Source of the DNA: CAZQLE01 sp964593905
GTDB taxonomy: Bacteria > Chloroflexota > Anaerolineae > Anaerolineales > Anaerolineaceae
Reading direction: 5' to 3'
DNA: 16,892 nucleotides
NCBI GenBank assembly: GCA_964593905.1
Contig: CAZQLE010000069.1
Span: forward strand, 1 to 16,892
The translations under genes and the position numbers were made by a program. Under the pieces are notes generated by a model that was given only the letters and a program-made list of their open reading frames with translations, was not told the origin of the DNA and made no database searches. Below, one piece after another: positions 6,010-13,234 of the stretch. The stretch's first letter is position 1. The number at the start of each line of letters is the position of its first letter.

Positions 6010-7197
6010 ATGCCTAAAATTAAAGCAAATTCACAGGGTCAGGTTACCCTCCCTGAATCTTTTTTGAAAATGCGCAATCTGGCCCCTCAGGCAGAATACT
6101 GGCTGGATGAGCGGGATGGTGATCTGGTGCTGCATTATTGCCTGCCAGATGCCCGTAAACTGTATATTGAAGCCACCACCGCCTGCAATCTCGATTGCCA
6201 TACCTGCATCCGTCATTCGTGGACTGACCCCAATGCCCACATGAGCCGCGAGACCTTCCAGCGCATTCTGGATGGTCTGGATGCCTTTCCGAAACTGGAA
6301 CGGGTGGTGTTTACCAGTTTTGGTGAACCCCTGGTGCATCCGCGCCTGCTGGAGATGATTGCCGCTTTGCGTGAGCGCGGCCTGGGAATTACGCTGGGCA
6401 CCAATGGGCTGCTGCTGACCGAAAAGGTGTCACGCGAACTGATTCGGCTGGGGGTGGACCAGTTGGTGGTTTCGATTGACGGGGTTAACCCTGAAACCTA
6501 CGCCGATATTCGCGGTGTGCAACAAGCACAGGTGATTCGCAATATTGACTCGTTGAACCAGGTGAAAAAAGAGCTGGGGACCAACCATCCGGTACTGGGG
6601 ATTGAATTTGTGGCTCTGCGCAGCAACGTGGCCGAGGTGGCCGGGCTGCCCGAGCTGGCCTCGCGGCTGAACGCCGCGCGGACTGTAGTCAGCCATGTGC
6701 TGCCCTATACGGCTGCCATGAATGAGCAAAAATTGTATGGCTATGAACCCAAACCGCCGCTGCGTACCAGTGGCTGGCCGGTGCGCTCTGACGCCTGGGT
6801 GCGCTGGGGCATTATGGAACTGCCGCGCATGCACTGGGGCGGCGAGCCGCGCTGCCGGTTTGTGAATGATTATGCCATTGTCATTGGCTGGGATGGTGAA
6901 GTTTCACCCTGTTATGCGCTTTCGCACAGTTACCGTTACTTTGCCCTGGACGGAATTGAGAAGCAGGTGGAGCGCCATTCGTTTGGCAATATTCACCGCC
7001 AATCACTGAGCGATATTTGGACGAGTGAAGATTACGTGCGTTTTCGCAGTGAAGTGCGCGCGTTTCATTTCCCTTCCTGCCCCGATTGTGATCTGCGCGA
7101 GACGTGTGATTTGCGCAAAAACAATGAGGGCTGCTGGGGGGGCAACCCATCTTGCGCCGATTGTCTGTGGGCGCAGGATATTGTGCGCTGTCCCTAG
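6010..7197 (+). CDS. Radical SAM protein with AbrB-like N-terminus, probable AOR maturase
   Basis: A 395-residue radical SAM enzyme. The cluster motif CNLDCHTC (Cys59, Cys63, Cys66) is preceded by the strand KLYIEATTA, and FTSFGEPLVHP (101-111) is the SAM-binding GE region. The C-terminus is cysteine-rich (Cys282, 301, 357, 360, 366, 375, 382, 385, 394), as in SPASM/twitch proteins with extra Fe-S clusters. Residues 1-45 (IKANSQGQVTLPESFLK, then WLDERDGDLVLHY) resemble the swapped-hairpin AbrB/SpoVT fold. Proteins of this kind adjoin AOR-family genes and have been annotated as tungsten cofactor oxidoreductase radical SAM maturases; the reaction is not established, as far as I know. AAAGG at 5999-6003 precedes the ATG by 6 nt. 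The gene ends 9 nt before the MoaD-like gene. The family is firm, the substrate is inferred from context. Confidence 0.85.
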   Translation: MPKIKANSQGQVTLPESFLKMRNLAPQAEYWLDERDGDLVLHYCLPDARKLYIEATTACNLDCHTCIRHSWTDPNAHMSRETFQRILDGLDAFPKLERVVFTSFGEPLVHPRLLEMIAALRERGLGITLGTNGLLLTEKVSRELIRLGVDQLVVSIDGVNPETYADIRGVQQAQVIRNIDSLNQVKKELGTNHPVLGIEFVALRSNVAEVAGLPELASRLNAARTVVSHVLPYTAAMNEQKLYGYEPKPPLRTSGWPVRSDAWVRWGIMELPRMHWGGEPRCRFVNDYAIVIGWDGEVSPCYALSHSYRYFALDGIEKQVERHSFGNIHRQSLSDIWTSEDYVRFRSEVRAFHFPSCPDCDLRETCDLRKNNEGCWGGNPSCADCLWAQDIVRCP

Positions 7198-7206
7198 AGG
7201 TTTTTG

Positions 7207-7584
7207 ATGAATGAGATGATGCATCTGGATGTGTGGCTGTATGGTGATTTGAAAAAATATGGCGGCGAGGTGAAGAAAATGGGCGTCGCGCATCTGACGG
7301 TCGATCTTCAAGCCGGGGGCTGTATGCAAGATTTGTTTAACCGTTTAGGGCTGCCCACCGCAGAGCGCGGAATCACCTTTGTGAATGGAAACCTTAGCGC
7401 CCTGCCCGGCTTGCAGCCGGATTTGAAGATGGAATTGAAGGATGCCGACCGGGTGGCTCTGTTTGATTTGAAAAGCATGTGGCCGTTTCAATACCGTCAC
7501 GGGGCGGCGATGACCGGCGAAATGCGCCAGGTGCTCGAAACAGACCCCGCCGCAGTGATGCACCATGTCCACGAAGAAGAATAG
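7207..7584 (+). CDS. MoaD/ThiS-like small protein of the AOR cassette
   Basis: A 125-residue protein resembling ubiquitin-like sulphur carriers: an N-terminal strand LDVWLYGDLKKYGG, a middle helix MQDLFNRLGLP, then ITFVNGNLSALPG and ELKDADRVALFDLKS, which matches the VNG...L.dGD.VaifP pattern of MoaD/ThiS. Classical MoaD ends in Gly-Gly just after that segment. Here there is no Gly-Gly and the chain runs on about 35 residues to a His/Glu-rich end (MHHVHEEE). It therefore cannot act as a thiocarboxylate carrier in the ordinary way unless processed, and may instead be a docking or scaffold protein. The ATG at 7207 is preferred over the in-frame TTG at 7204, because AGAGG at 7196-7200 sits 6 nt upstream. 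It closes the AOR cassette. Confidence 0.78.
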   Translation: MNEMMHLDVWLYGDLKKYGGEVKKMGVAHLTVDLQAGGCMQDLFNRLGLPTAERGITFVNGNLSALPGLQPDLKMELKDADRVALFDLKSMWPFQYRHGAAMTGEMRQVLETDPAAVMHHVHEEE

Positions 7585-7677
7585 AGTGGATTCTGCACTG
7601 TTGATGAATTGACCCCTCACCCTGGTCCCGTTGGTTTGCATTGCAGCACGGGCTCAGGTGAAGGATAATGGATCTGT

Positions 7678-7733
7678 AACTGAAGTCGTGACTATGACGG
7701 GCAAGTTGTCTGTAGTCACGACTTCAGTTTTTT
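7678..7733 (+). terminator. Strong intrinsic terminator of the AOR cassette
   Basis: A perfect 17-bp inverted repeat (7678-7694 with 7713-7729) with an 18-nt loop is followed by a run of T residues (7728-7733). The stretch 7585-7677 before it holds only an imperfect dyad (about 7612-7666, with CCCGT/ACGGG at its centre) and no gene. Confidence 0.93.
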
Positions 7734-7803
7734 CTCACCCTGTCTTGCGCAGACCGGTCTGATTGGGAACCGGTTTACCTCATTCAACGTATTAAAAATA
7801 CGC

Positions 7804-7809
7804 TACAAT
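7804..7809 (+). promoter_or_regulatory. Possible -10 element before the orphan lipoprotein gene
   Basis: TACAAT at 7804-7809 matches the -10 consensus in 5 of 6 positions and lies 59 nt before the start codon. No convincing -35 stands at the right distance (TTCAAC at 7783-7788 with a 15-nt spacer is the nearest), so this is a weak call. Confidence 0.3.
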
Positions 7810-7868
7810 GCAATTAAGACCTGATTGCTCCGGGCGAAATCCATTCTGCCCGCAGCCAAGGGAACGCA

Positions 7869-8531
7869 ATGATGAAACAGGTGAGAACAAAACGCTCGCT
7901 GAAATGGCGGTTGTCAGGGGTTTTGCCACTGTTTTTGCTGTTGGCTGCCTGCGATATTCTTTATGAACCGCCGGTGCTGCCGCCCACCGAGGCGCCGGCC
8001 ATGATCGTAACACAGGTGCCGGCGACCCCGCAGCCCACCCCGGATGTGAGTGAAGTAAGCGTGACCGAAACGCCGCTCCCCGACGAGCAACCGGCTGCGC
8101 CGCAATGCGCTTATGTGTGGAATGTGCGCCCCGAGCCCGAGATCGGCGCCGAGGTGCAGGCCGCGCTGCGTGAGGCGGGTCTGGTGGGGGTGACCGTGAG
8201 CGCAGAGGCCTACGGCGAGAACTGCCTGGATATGATCACCAAGCAGGTGCTGGGTTTTACGGTGCTGCAAACTGATTTTCGGGTTCAGGCGGTGGTGCTT
8301 GATTTGACTGATGACGAGGCGCTTGGCAACTGGGCGGCAGCTCTGCTGAGCGGGTTGAATTCGTTCCCCCGCAGTGCGTTTCCGGGCCCCAACCGTGGAA
8401 TTGTCTTTTTGCAGTTATCTTCAGGAGACAGCCAGCGCAGTTGGCGGATTAACTTGCGTGAAGCAGACCAGGCCCTGGCCGAGGGGCTGCGCGGCGCGGC
8501 GCTGCTGCAAACGTTTGAGGCAGCGCCCTAA
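7869..8531 (+). CDS. Lipoprotein of unknown function
   Basis: A 220-residue protein with a positively charged start (KQVRTKRS), a hydrophobic stretch and a lipobox LAAC whose Cys28 would carry the lipid. A Pro/Thr-rich linker (about 34-78, with TPQPTP and TEAPA) leads to a C-terminal domain of about 140 residues that I do not recognise. It has two cysteines (QCAYVW and ENCLDM) that could form a disulphide, and a strand-like VLQTDFRVQAVVLDL. It is probably anchored on the outer membrane face. AAGGGA at 7858-7863 supports the ATG at 7869 or its neighbour at 7872. The gene overlaps the convergent GNAT gene by 4 bp at the stop codons, so no terminator stands between them. Confidence 0.8.
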   Translation: MMKQVRTKRSLKWRLSGVLPLFLLLAACDILYEPPVLPPTEAPAMIVTQVPATPQPTPDVSEVSVTETPLPDEQPAAPQCAYVWNVRPEPEIGAEVQAALREAGLVGVTVSAEAYGENCLDMITKQVLGFTVLQTDFRVQAVVLDLTDDEALGNWAAALLSGLNSFPRSAFPGPNRGIVFLQLSSGDSQRSWRINLREADQALAEGLRGAALLQTFEAAP

Positions 8532-9061
8532 AGGATTTTTTCCATCCGCCAGGCAGGTTCGACCATTTCGCGCAATTCACCTTCATCATCAATATAGGTC
8601 CAGATCCCCGGTTCATGCGCCACAATGTAATATCCACGCCGTTTATACAGCTCCTGGGCGCGGGTGTTTTCTTTGGCAACGTTGAGGGTGATGGCGCGAA
8701 AGCCCTTGCGTTTGAGATCCTTTTCCAGACGGTCCATCATTTGAGATCCCAGCCCTGCATTTTGATACGCCGGTTTCACTCGAAACGAATATAGATAGGC
8801 CCGGCGCCGGCCGTCTGCCAATTCTGGCCGGTCGCAGATCAGTTGTAAAAACACCTGTCCCAGAATTCCAACCTCGGGCAGTTCGGCCACCCAGATCAGC
8901 CCCAGCCCTTTTTGCATCCGTTCATAGGCATGTGCATATACCCGCCTGAAATGTTTATATTCTCCATCCCATTCCAGATCAGGCAGGTCTTCGGCCACCA
9001 GGTGCCGAATTCTGACCCGCAGCAGCCATTCGGGGGGGGTAAATGGAGGGTCCTTGGCCAT
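8528..9061 (-). CDS. GNAT-family N-acetyltransferase
   Basis: A 177-residue GCN5-related acetyltransferase. The core motif is YLYSFRVKPAYQNAGLGSQMM (89-109), where QNAGLG (100-105) forms the acetyl-CoA pyrophosphate loop, followed by a helix and strand AITLNVAKENTRAQELYKRRGY (123-144), the typical motif B with the Asn and Tyr that contact CoA. The substrate cannot be told: such proteins modify protein N-termini, antibiotics or small amines. The start at 9061 lies 11 nt after the stop of the CCA-adding gene, so both are probably on one mRNA with the phosphodiesterase upstream. Its end overlaps the convergent lipoprotein gene by 4 bp. Confidence 0.87.
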   Translation of the reverse strand: MAKDPPFTPPEWLLRVRIRHLVAEDLPDLEWDGEYKHFRRVYAHAYERMQKGLGLIWVAELPEVGILGQVFLQLICDRPELADGRRRAYLYSFRVKPAYQNAGLGSQMMDRLEKDLKRKGFRAITLNVAKENTRAQELYKRRGYYIVAHEPGIWTYIDDEGELREMVEPAWRMEKIL

Positions 9062-9072
9062 GACTTATCTCT

Positions 9073-11697
9073 CTAATTCCCTGTTTCGTCGATCAACCGC
9101 TCGAGCAGCGCCTGTTCTTCGGCCTTGTTTTTAACCAGACCATCCAGCCAGGCGCAGCGCAGATCATGCAGCAGTTGGCCGTAAAGCGGCCCGGGCGGCA
9201 AACCGCGTTCGCGCAGATCGCTGCCGCTGGTGTGCGGGTGTATAAACTGCCAGTGGTTGCGGTATTGCTGCAAGATGGCCTGGCTGGTTTCTGGCAGGGG
9301 CATTAACGCTGCGGCCGCCAGCGCTTCCGGCGCAGCCGCAGATAATCTTTCGGTTAACTGACCGGGAGATTCTGCGCCGCTTGCCTCAGGCAGCCAGCTC
9401 CACAACCGGCTGAAACTCATTAAAGCCCGCTGCACTTCGGCCGAAAAATGCAGCCGCTGAGATATTTTTACGATGGATTCTTCTCCAAATGGGCCCAGCC
9501 AGGCCAGATAGGCCAGGGTGCGCTGCCAGTGGGGGCGTTCAGCGGGCTGGCTGATCGCGGCCACCAGTACGGGGCCTATTTCATCCTGCCAGTCCAATTC
9601 GGGCGAGATCGCGCTGAGCAGCCCCAGTTCTTTCAGTCGGGCGAAGATCCGCTGCGGGTTTTCTTCGGCCAGCATCAAATCCAGTTCGTGGCGCACGCGG
9701 TCACCAGAAACCTGCCGCAGCAGCGGCCGGGCCTCTTCTATTAATTCCAGCGTGCGCTGCTCGATTTTAAATTGAAACCGTTGTTCAAAGCGCACGGCGC
9801 GCAACATGCGGGTGGGGTCATCGACAAACGAAAGCGAATGTAACACACGCACCATCCCGCGCTGCAAATCACCCCAGCCGCCCCAGTGGTCGTGCAATTC
9901 ACCGTAATGACGGCCATCCAACCGCAGCGCCAGGGTGTTGATGGTGAAATCGCGGCGGTGCAGGTCGAGCTTGATGCTGGACCGTTCAACCGTGGGCAGC
10001 GCGGTGGGGTAGTCATAAAATTCGGTGCGTGCGCTGATCAGATCCAGAAATTCGGGCAGTTCGTCGGGGGTTACGTTTGCACCATTGGTAAAGCGCTCGG
10101 CCAGCGTTTCACGAATCTCGCCAATTTGCCATTTGGCGGTGCCAAACCGGCTGTGAGACACCAGACGGCCGCCGTATTCTGCGGTGAGCATTTTGCCCAG
10201 GGCAATGGCATCGCCTTCGACGACCATATCAAAATCTAGCGCGGGGTGGTTAAGCAGCAGGTCGCGCACAAAACCGCCCACAATATAGACGGCCATACGG
10301 TGGTTGGCGGCCTGGTTGGCCACTGCTTTTAGCAGCGCCAGACGGGCCGGCGACAGCACAGTATCCAGTTTCTGCGATAAGTCGAGGTGGAAGGGATGAC
10401 CGCCGGAGGTTCCGGAAAGGGTTTTTAGCAAATCGGTGCGGGTGACGATGCCAATCACCTCATCATTGTCGGGGGAGATGACCGGCACCTGTCCCCAGCC
10501 GCTGCGGTTCATCACCTGTTGCAGATGCTCAATGGAGTCGCCCGGATAAACGGTCACTTCGCCGCCGTCCATAACACTGCCGGCGGTGACCTTTAACTGG
10601 TGCGACAGCGCCCGGTCTACCGCGCGGCGGGTTAATAAACCCACCACCCGGTTTTCACGCATCACCGGGTAGCCTTCATAACCATAGCGCTGCATCAACC
10701 GCGCGGCATCGTTGATCGGCATTCCGGCAGGCAATACCAGCGGCTTGCGCGACATGATTTGCCCCACGGTGATGGGCGGGGTGACAAAGCCGGGCAGCAG
10801 GTCGATCAGCCGGGCCTGGGTTTCTTGAAGGACTTCTGCAGCCGGCCGGTCATTGGTGCGCACCAGCGCAGAAGCAGCGCGGGGGTGTCCGCCGCCGCCA
10901 AACTGGGCTGCAATCCGGGCTACATCGATGCGGTCGGTGGTGGAACGCGCCACCAGCCGCACGCCGTCGCGGGTTGCAGTAAACAAAAAGAGACCATCGG
11001 GGTCCAGTAGATCGCGCATTTTGTGTGCGATGCTCGAAATTTCATCCTGAAGCTCAAAGGCCTCGACCCCCGCGATGACAATTTGTTGGCCCTGAACTTG
11101 CAGGGTCTGCGCACCGGCCAACAGACGGTCGAATACGGCCATCTGTTCGTTGGAGAGGGGTGGGTTAAGATAGCGGGCGATGATTTTAAGGCTTGCGCCG
11201 CGATCCAACATTTCTGCCGCTGCGCGGATATCACGGGAAGTTGTGCCGCTGTAGGTTAACGAGCCGGTGTCTTCATAAATGCCCAGCAGCAATAATGTGG
11301 CCGCCGTGCTGTCGAGGGGAATGTTTTGCCGGGTTAATTTTTCGATCAGCAGGGTGGTGCAAGCGCCTACCGGCTCAATCTGAATCCCCCAATTCTCGTT
11401 AAGATCTGCCCGGTGGGTGTGATGGTCGATCACCCGCACCGCCGGCACGGCGGCCATGCCGCGCAGCGTGACCAGCGATTGTGTATCCACCAGGGTGACC
11501 TGTCGGATTGGGCCGGTGGGTAGATCGCGGGCATCTAGCATGGGCAGTTCGGCCCCATGCAGGCTGACAAAGCTGCGCACATTGCGGTTCATACGGCGGG
11601 GCAAGACAGCATGGGCGGCTGGCTCAAGAAGCGCTGCTCCCAGCAGCGAAGCCAGGGCGTCAAAATCGGCCTGCTCGTGCGTCATAATGACATGCAT
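9073..11697 (-). CDS. DHH phosphoesterase-CBS-CCA tRNA nucleotidyltransferase fusion
   Basis: An 874-residue three-part protein. Residues 1-305 are a DHH/DHHA1 phosphoesterase: HEQADFDAL (7-15), DTQ (71-73), DHH (91-93) and FGGGGHPRAAS (266-276), like NrnA-type enzymes that degrade short RNAs or pAp. Two CBS domains follow (about 310-365 and 370-428), which often bind adenine nucleotides. The C-terminal half is a class II nucleotidyltransferase of the CCA/poly(A) polymerase family: GGFVRD (474-479), metal-binding DFD (488-490), RRDFTINTLAL (581-591) and DDPTRMLRAVRF (626-637). It would add or repair the CCA end of tRNA, or only part of it, since some bacteria split CC- and A-addition between related proteins. 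The start codon has no clear ribosome site; the ATG at residue 5 is an alternative. The phosphodiesterase stop lies 9 nt upstream. Confidence 0.92.
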   Translation of the reverse strand: MHVIMTHEQADFDALASLLGAALLEPAAHAVLPRRMNRNVRSFVSLHGAELPMLDARDLPTGPIRQVTLVDTQSLVTLRGMAAVPAVRVIDHHTHRADLNENWGIQIEPVGACTTLLIEKLTRQNIPLDSTAATLLLLGIYEDTGSLTYSGTTSRDIRAAAEMLDRGASLKIIARYLNPPLSNEQMAVFDRLLAGAQTLQVQGQQIVIAGVEAFELQDEISSIAHKMRDLLDPDGLFLFTATRDGVRLVARSTTDRIDVARIAAQFGGGGHPRAASALVRTNDRPAAEVLQETQARLIDLLPGFVTPPITVGQIMSRKPLVLPAGMPINDAARLMQRYGYEGYPVMRENRVVGLLTRRAVDRALSHQLKVTAGSVMDGGEVTVYPGDSIEHLQQVMNRSGWGQVPVISPDNDEVIGIVTRTDLLKTLSGTSGGHPFHLDLSQKLDTVLSPARLALLKAVANQAANHRMAVYIVGGFVRDLLLNHPALDFDMVVEGDAIALGKMLTAEYGGRLVSHSRFGTAKWQIGEIRETLAERFTNGANVTPDELPEFLDLISARTEFYDYPTALPTVERSSIKLDLHRRDFTINTLALRLDGRHYGELHDHWGGWGDLQRGMVRVLHSLSFVDDPTRMLRAVRFEQRFQFKIEQRTLELIEEARPLLRQVSGDRVRHELDLMLAEENPQRIFARLKELGLLSAISPELDWQDEIGPVLVAAISQPAERPHWQRTLAYLAWLGPFGEESIVKISQRLHFSAEVQRALMSFSRLWSWLPEASGAESPGQLTERLSAAAPEALAAAALMPLPETSQAILQQYRNHWQFIHPHTSGSDLRERGLPPGPLYGQLLHDLRCAWLDGLVKNKAEEQALLERLIDETGN

Positions 11698-11706
11698 ATC
11701 AGTATT

Positions 11707-12201
11707 TTAATCGATCGATCGAAAATCGGCATCTCCGGTTTCAAGATCGAGGATGCATATGGAGCGTTCTTCGCGCGCCAGCCCGCCCAGCGCACCCGGA
11801 TTAATCACCCTGGTTGCGCCAATTTGCACATCTCTTCTACGGTGGCTGTGACCGTGGAAAACATAATCATAATGCCCGTTTTGGATCAAAACATCCAGGC
11901 GGCCGCGTTCGTGGCCGTGAACGGCCGCAATCTTTTTGCCATTCAGAACGGCGCTAAACAGAAGCGCCGAGGTGTTCTCGGGGTCCAGCTCGATCAGGGC
12001 AGCCTGTATGCCCTCAAAATCAAAATCGCCGTTGCCCCAGGCATGGTGCACCACAAAACCTTTTAGTCGGCCGGCGGTTTCGGCGCTGGTGAAATCGCCG
12101 CAATGGATTAACCGGGTCACCTGCTCGGCGCGGAAGAGCTCCATTGCGGTGGTCAGGTTGGCGAGATGGTTATGTGTATCTGATAAAATACCCAGTTTCA
12201 T
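11707..12201 (-). CDS. YfcE/MJ0936-type metallophosphoesterase
   Basis: A 164-residue calcineurin-like phosphoesterase. All metal-binding motifs are present: SDTHNH (Asp8, His10), HCGDF (Asp36), GNGDF (Asn57), VHGHE (His95) and GHSHRRR (His118, His120), and NPGALGG (134-140) is typical of the YfcE family. Members hydrolyse phosphodiesters in vitro; the cellular substrate is generally unknown. The frame stays open upstream to 12432, but the family begins with exactly MKLGILSDTH, so the start at 12201 is preferred; the upstream 77 codons have no family match and cover a -10-like sequence. It is first in a minus-strand operon with the CCA fusion and the GNAT gene. Confidence 0.9.
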   Translation of the reverse strand: MKLGILSDTHNHLANLTTAMELFRAEQVTRLIHCGDFTSAETAGRLKGFVVHHAWGNGDFDFEGIQAALIELDPENTSALLFSAVLNGKKIAAVHGHERGRLDVLIQNGHYDYVFHGHSHRRRDVQIGATRVINPGALGGLAREERSICILDLETGDADFRSID

Positions 12202-12238
12202 TGGCCCATACCCCGAAAATTTTGCATTGATGGGTCTG

Positions 12239-12244
12239 ATTATA
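12239..12244 (-). promoter_or_regulatory. Possible -10 element for the minus-strand phosphoesterase operon
   Basis: On the minus strand TATAAT is perfect at 12244-12239, 37 nt before the phosphoesterase start codon. No good -35 lies 16-18 nt further upstream, so this is suggestive only. Confidence 0.35.
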
Positions 12245-12361
12245 ACCCAACGGACACAGGTTATCGGGGCGGAGTGTGCGCCGGGGTTTCTCAAAAATCT
12301 TTTAAAGAACCTGTTTCGCTGCTGATCGGTTTGGTTATCAATATCTCCATAAAATTCGGGC

Positions 12362-12390
12362 TTTACCCCGATCGACTTCGTAGTTACAAT
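12362..12390 (+). promoter_or_regulatory. Possible promoter of the DMT-family gene
   Basis: TTTACC at 12362-12367 (4 of 6) and TACAAT at 12385-12390 (5 of 6) are separated by 17 bases, 35 nt before the preferred start codon at 12425. Confidence 0.45.
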
Positions 12391-12424
12391 CTTTTTTATG
12401 AAATCATCCTCGGGAGTGGATCGT

Positions 12425-12865
12425 ATGAGCATAATCTATCTGGCGGTAGCGGTTGGCCTGCTTGGCGGCGTATTGATTGGGTTTAATTCTCCCCTGGCCA
12501 GTCAGATATCGGCCCGGCTGGGTCTTATCGAAGGTGTATTTATTGTCCACTTTGTGGGGACGGTGACGGCAGCACTTGGCCTGGTGATGATCCGCGGCGG
12601 AAACCTGGCCTCTGCCGTTTCGCTGCCCTGGTATCTTTTGTTGGCCGGTGTGCTGGGACCATTTATTGTGGCCTGTGCCAGTTTTGCCATTCCGCGGGTG
12701 GGGGCAGCCGCCACGGTGGGGCTTTTGATCTCGGGTCAGCTTCTGGTGGGGGTGCTGGCAGATCACTTTGGGTGGTTTGGGGTTACTCCACGGGCCATAG
12801 ACCCCGTGCGTGTGATCGGGTTGATTGTGCTTGGCCTGGGCGCCTTTTTGATTGTGAAAAAATAA
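12425..12865 (+). CDS. DMT-family small membrane protein (DUF606/YdcZ type)
   Basis: A 146-residue, very hydrophobic protein with four or five membrane helices. The opening (AVGLLGGVLIGFNSPLASQI followed by SARLG) resembles the DUF606/YdcZ branch of the drug/metabolite transporter superfamily, in which small proteins often act as pairs; other conserved-looking parts are VHFVGTVTAALGL, the Gly-Pro turn in GVLGPFIVAC, and GLLISGQLLVGVLADHFGWFG. The substrate is unknown. The frame is open from an ATG at 12398, but the ATG at 12425 is preferred because GGGAG at 12412-12416 lies 8 nt before it and the family starts there. It stands alone: the phosphoesterase operon diverges from it and the transporter operon has its own promoter downstream. 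Confidence 0.82.
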   Translation: MSIIYLAVAVGLLGGVLIGFNSPLASQISARLGLIEGVFIVHFVGTVTAALGLVMIRGGNLASAVSLPWYLLLAGVLGPFIVACASFAIPRVGAAATVGLLISGQLLVGVLADHFGWFGVTPRAIDPVRVIGLIVLGLGAFLIVKK

Positions 12866-12925
12866 CCATCCTTTTTCAGGCGGCAGTGCCGGCAATGTTC
12901 ATTGCGGCTGTTGCAGAAAAAGAAG

Positions 12926-12957
12926 CATCGTCTGCGTGCGCAGTACCCCAGACGATG
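12926..12957 (+). terminator. Hairpin after the DMT gene (possible weak terminator)
   Basis: CATCGTCTG (12926-12934) pairs perfectly with CAGACGATG (12949-12957) around a 14-nt loop. No T-run follows on the plus strand; on the minus strand the stem is followed by the pyrimidine-rich CTTCTTTTTCT. It may end the DMT transcript or block antisense transcription. Confidence 0.35.
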
Positions 12958-12997
12958 AAAGTCTGCGCCGAATGAGGAATTAAGTAACCCAAAAGCC

Positions 12998-13027
12998 TTG
13001 ACAATCTTCCTTTATGAGGCATATAAT
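12998..13027 (+). promoter_or_regulatory. Promoter with perfect consensus hexamers ahead of the transporter operon
   Basis: TTGACA (12998-13003) and TATAAT (13022-13027) are both perfect, with an 18-base spacer. Transcription would start near 13034, 371 nt before the substrate-binding protein gene. No other good promoter was found between here and that gene, so it probably drives the transporter operon, a separate short RNA ending at 13229, or both. Confidence 0.8.
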
Positions 13028-13060
13028 CGGGACATTCTTCGTGACAAAAAGGCTTACATT

Positions 13061-13129
13061 TTGAAGAACGCTTACTTTTACCTCGCTATTATTGTAATTT
13101 GGTTCCTCATGCTTATGGGTGGAGCCTGA
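13061..13129 (+). CDS. Possible 22-codon leader peptide rich in Ile, Val and Leu
   Basis: Starting at TTG 13061, the frame reads (M)KNAYFYLAIIVIWFLMLMGGA and stops at TGA 13127-13129. AAAAGG at 13048-13052 stands 8 nt before the TTG. Codons 10-13 are Ile-Ile-Val-Ile (ATT ATT GTA ATT) and codons 8, 16 and 18 are Leu. The following operon imports branched-chain amino acids, the stop lies 4 nt before an antiterminator arm, and a terminator follows, so a regulatory leader peptide is the favoured reading. Its hydrophobic character would equally suit a small single-helix membrane protein, and a non-coding RNA cannot be excluded. No ATG start is available. Confidence 0.45.
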   Translation: MKNAYFYLAIIVIWFLMLMGGA

Positions 13130-13132
13130 TAA

Positions 13133-13212
13133 TGGTTGGACGGTGCAGAAAAGGGAAGTAAGACACAAAATCCCCTGAAAAAGTAAGGAAATAAAACAGA
13201 GCCGCCCAACCA
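13133..13212 (+). promoter_or_regulatory. Candidate antiterminator pairing in the transporter leader
   Basis: TGGTTGGACGG (13133-13143) can pair with CCGCCCAACCA (13202-13212): ten Watson-Crick pairs and one A-C mismatch, extendable by a T-G wobble (13144 with 13201). The 3' arm includes most of the terminator's 5' arm (13200-13207), so the two structures exclude each other. The roughly 58 nt between are A-rich with little structure. The 5' arm starts just after the leader peptide stop codon. Confidence 0.5.
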
Positions 13213-13229
13213 GACAGGGCGGCTTTTTT
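13200..13229 (+). terminator. Intrinsic terminator in the transporter leader
   Basis: AGCCGCCC (13200-13207) pairs perfectly with GGGCGGCT (13217-13224) around a 9-nt loop and is followed by six T residues (13224-13229). It lies about 190 nt after the promoter and 175 nt before the substrate-binding protein gene. It must be passed for transporter expression unless an unseen promoter exists downstream. Confidence 0.88.
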
Positions 13230-13234
13230 ATCGC

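Noticed and set aside
5462..6010. 182-codon minus-strand frame over the end of the AOR gene
   Set aside because: It runs through conserved AOR coding sequence and the 13-bp hairpin, and has no recognisable motif.
7612..7666. Imperfect inverted repeat after the MoaD-like gene as a terminator or mobile element end
   Set aside because: The arms match only with a bulge, no T-run follows, there is no transposase or target duplication, and the real terminator lies at 7678-7733.
12202..12432. N-terminal extension of the phosphoesterase up to 12432
   Set aside because: The family starts at MKLGILSDTH (12201); the upstream codons show no family sequence and contain a -10-like element, and they overlap the divergent DMT promoter.
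13034..13229. 6S RNA or another known housekeeping small RNA
   Set aside because: Size, promoter and terminator would fit, but I see no long closing stem with a central bubble, and the short Ile/Leu-rich frame with the antiterminator explains the region better. A separate small RNA is not excluded.
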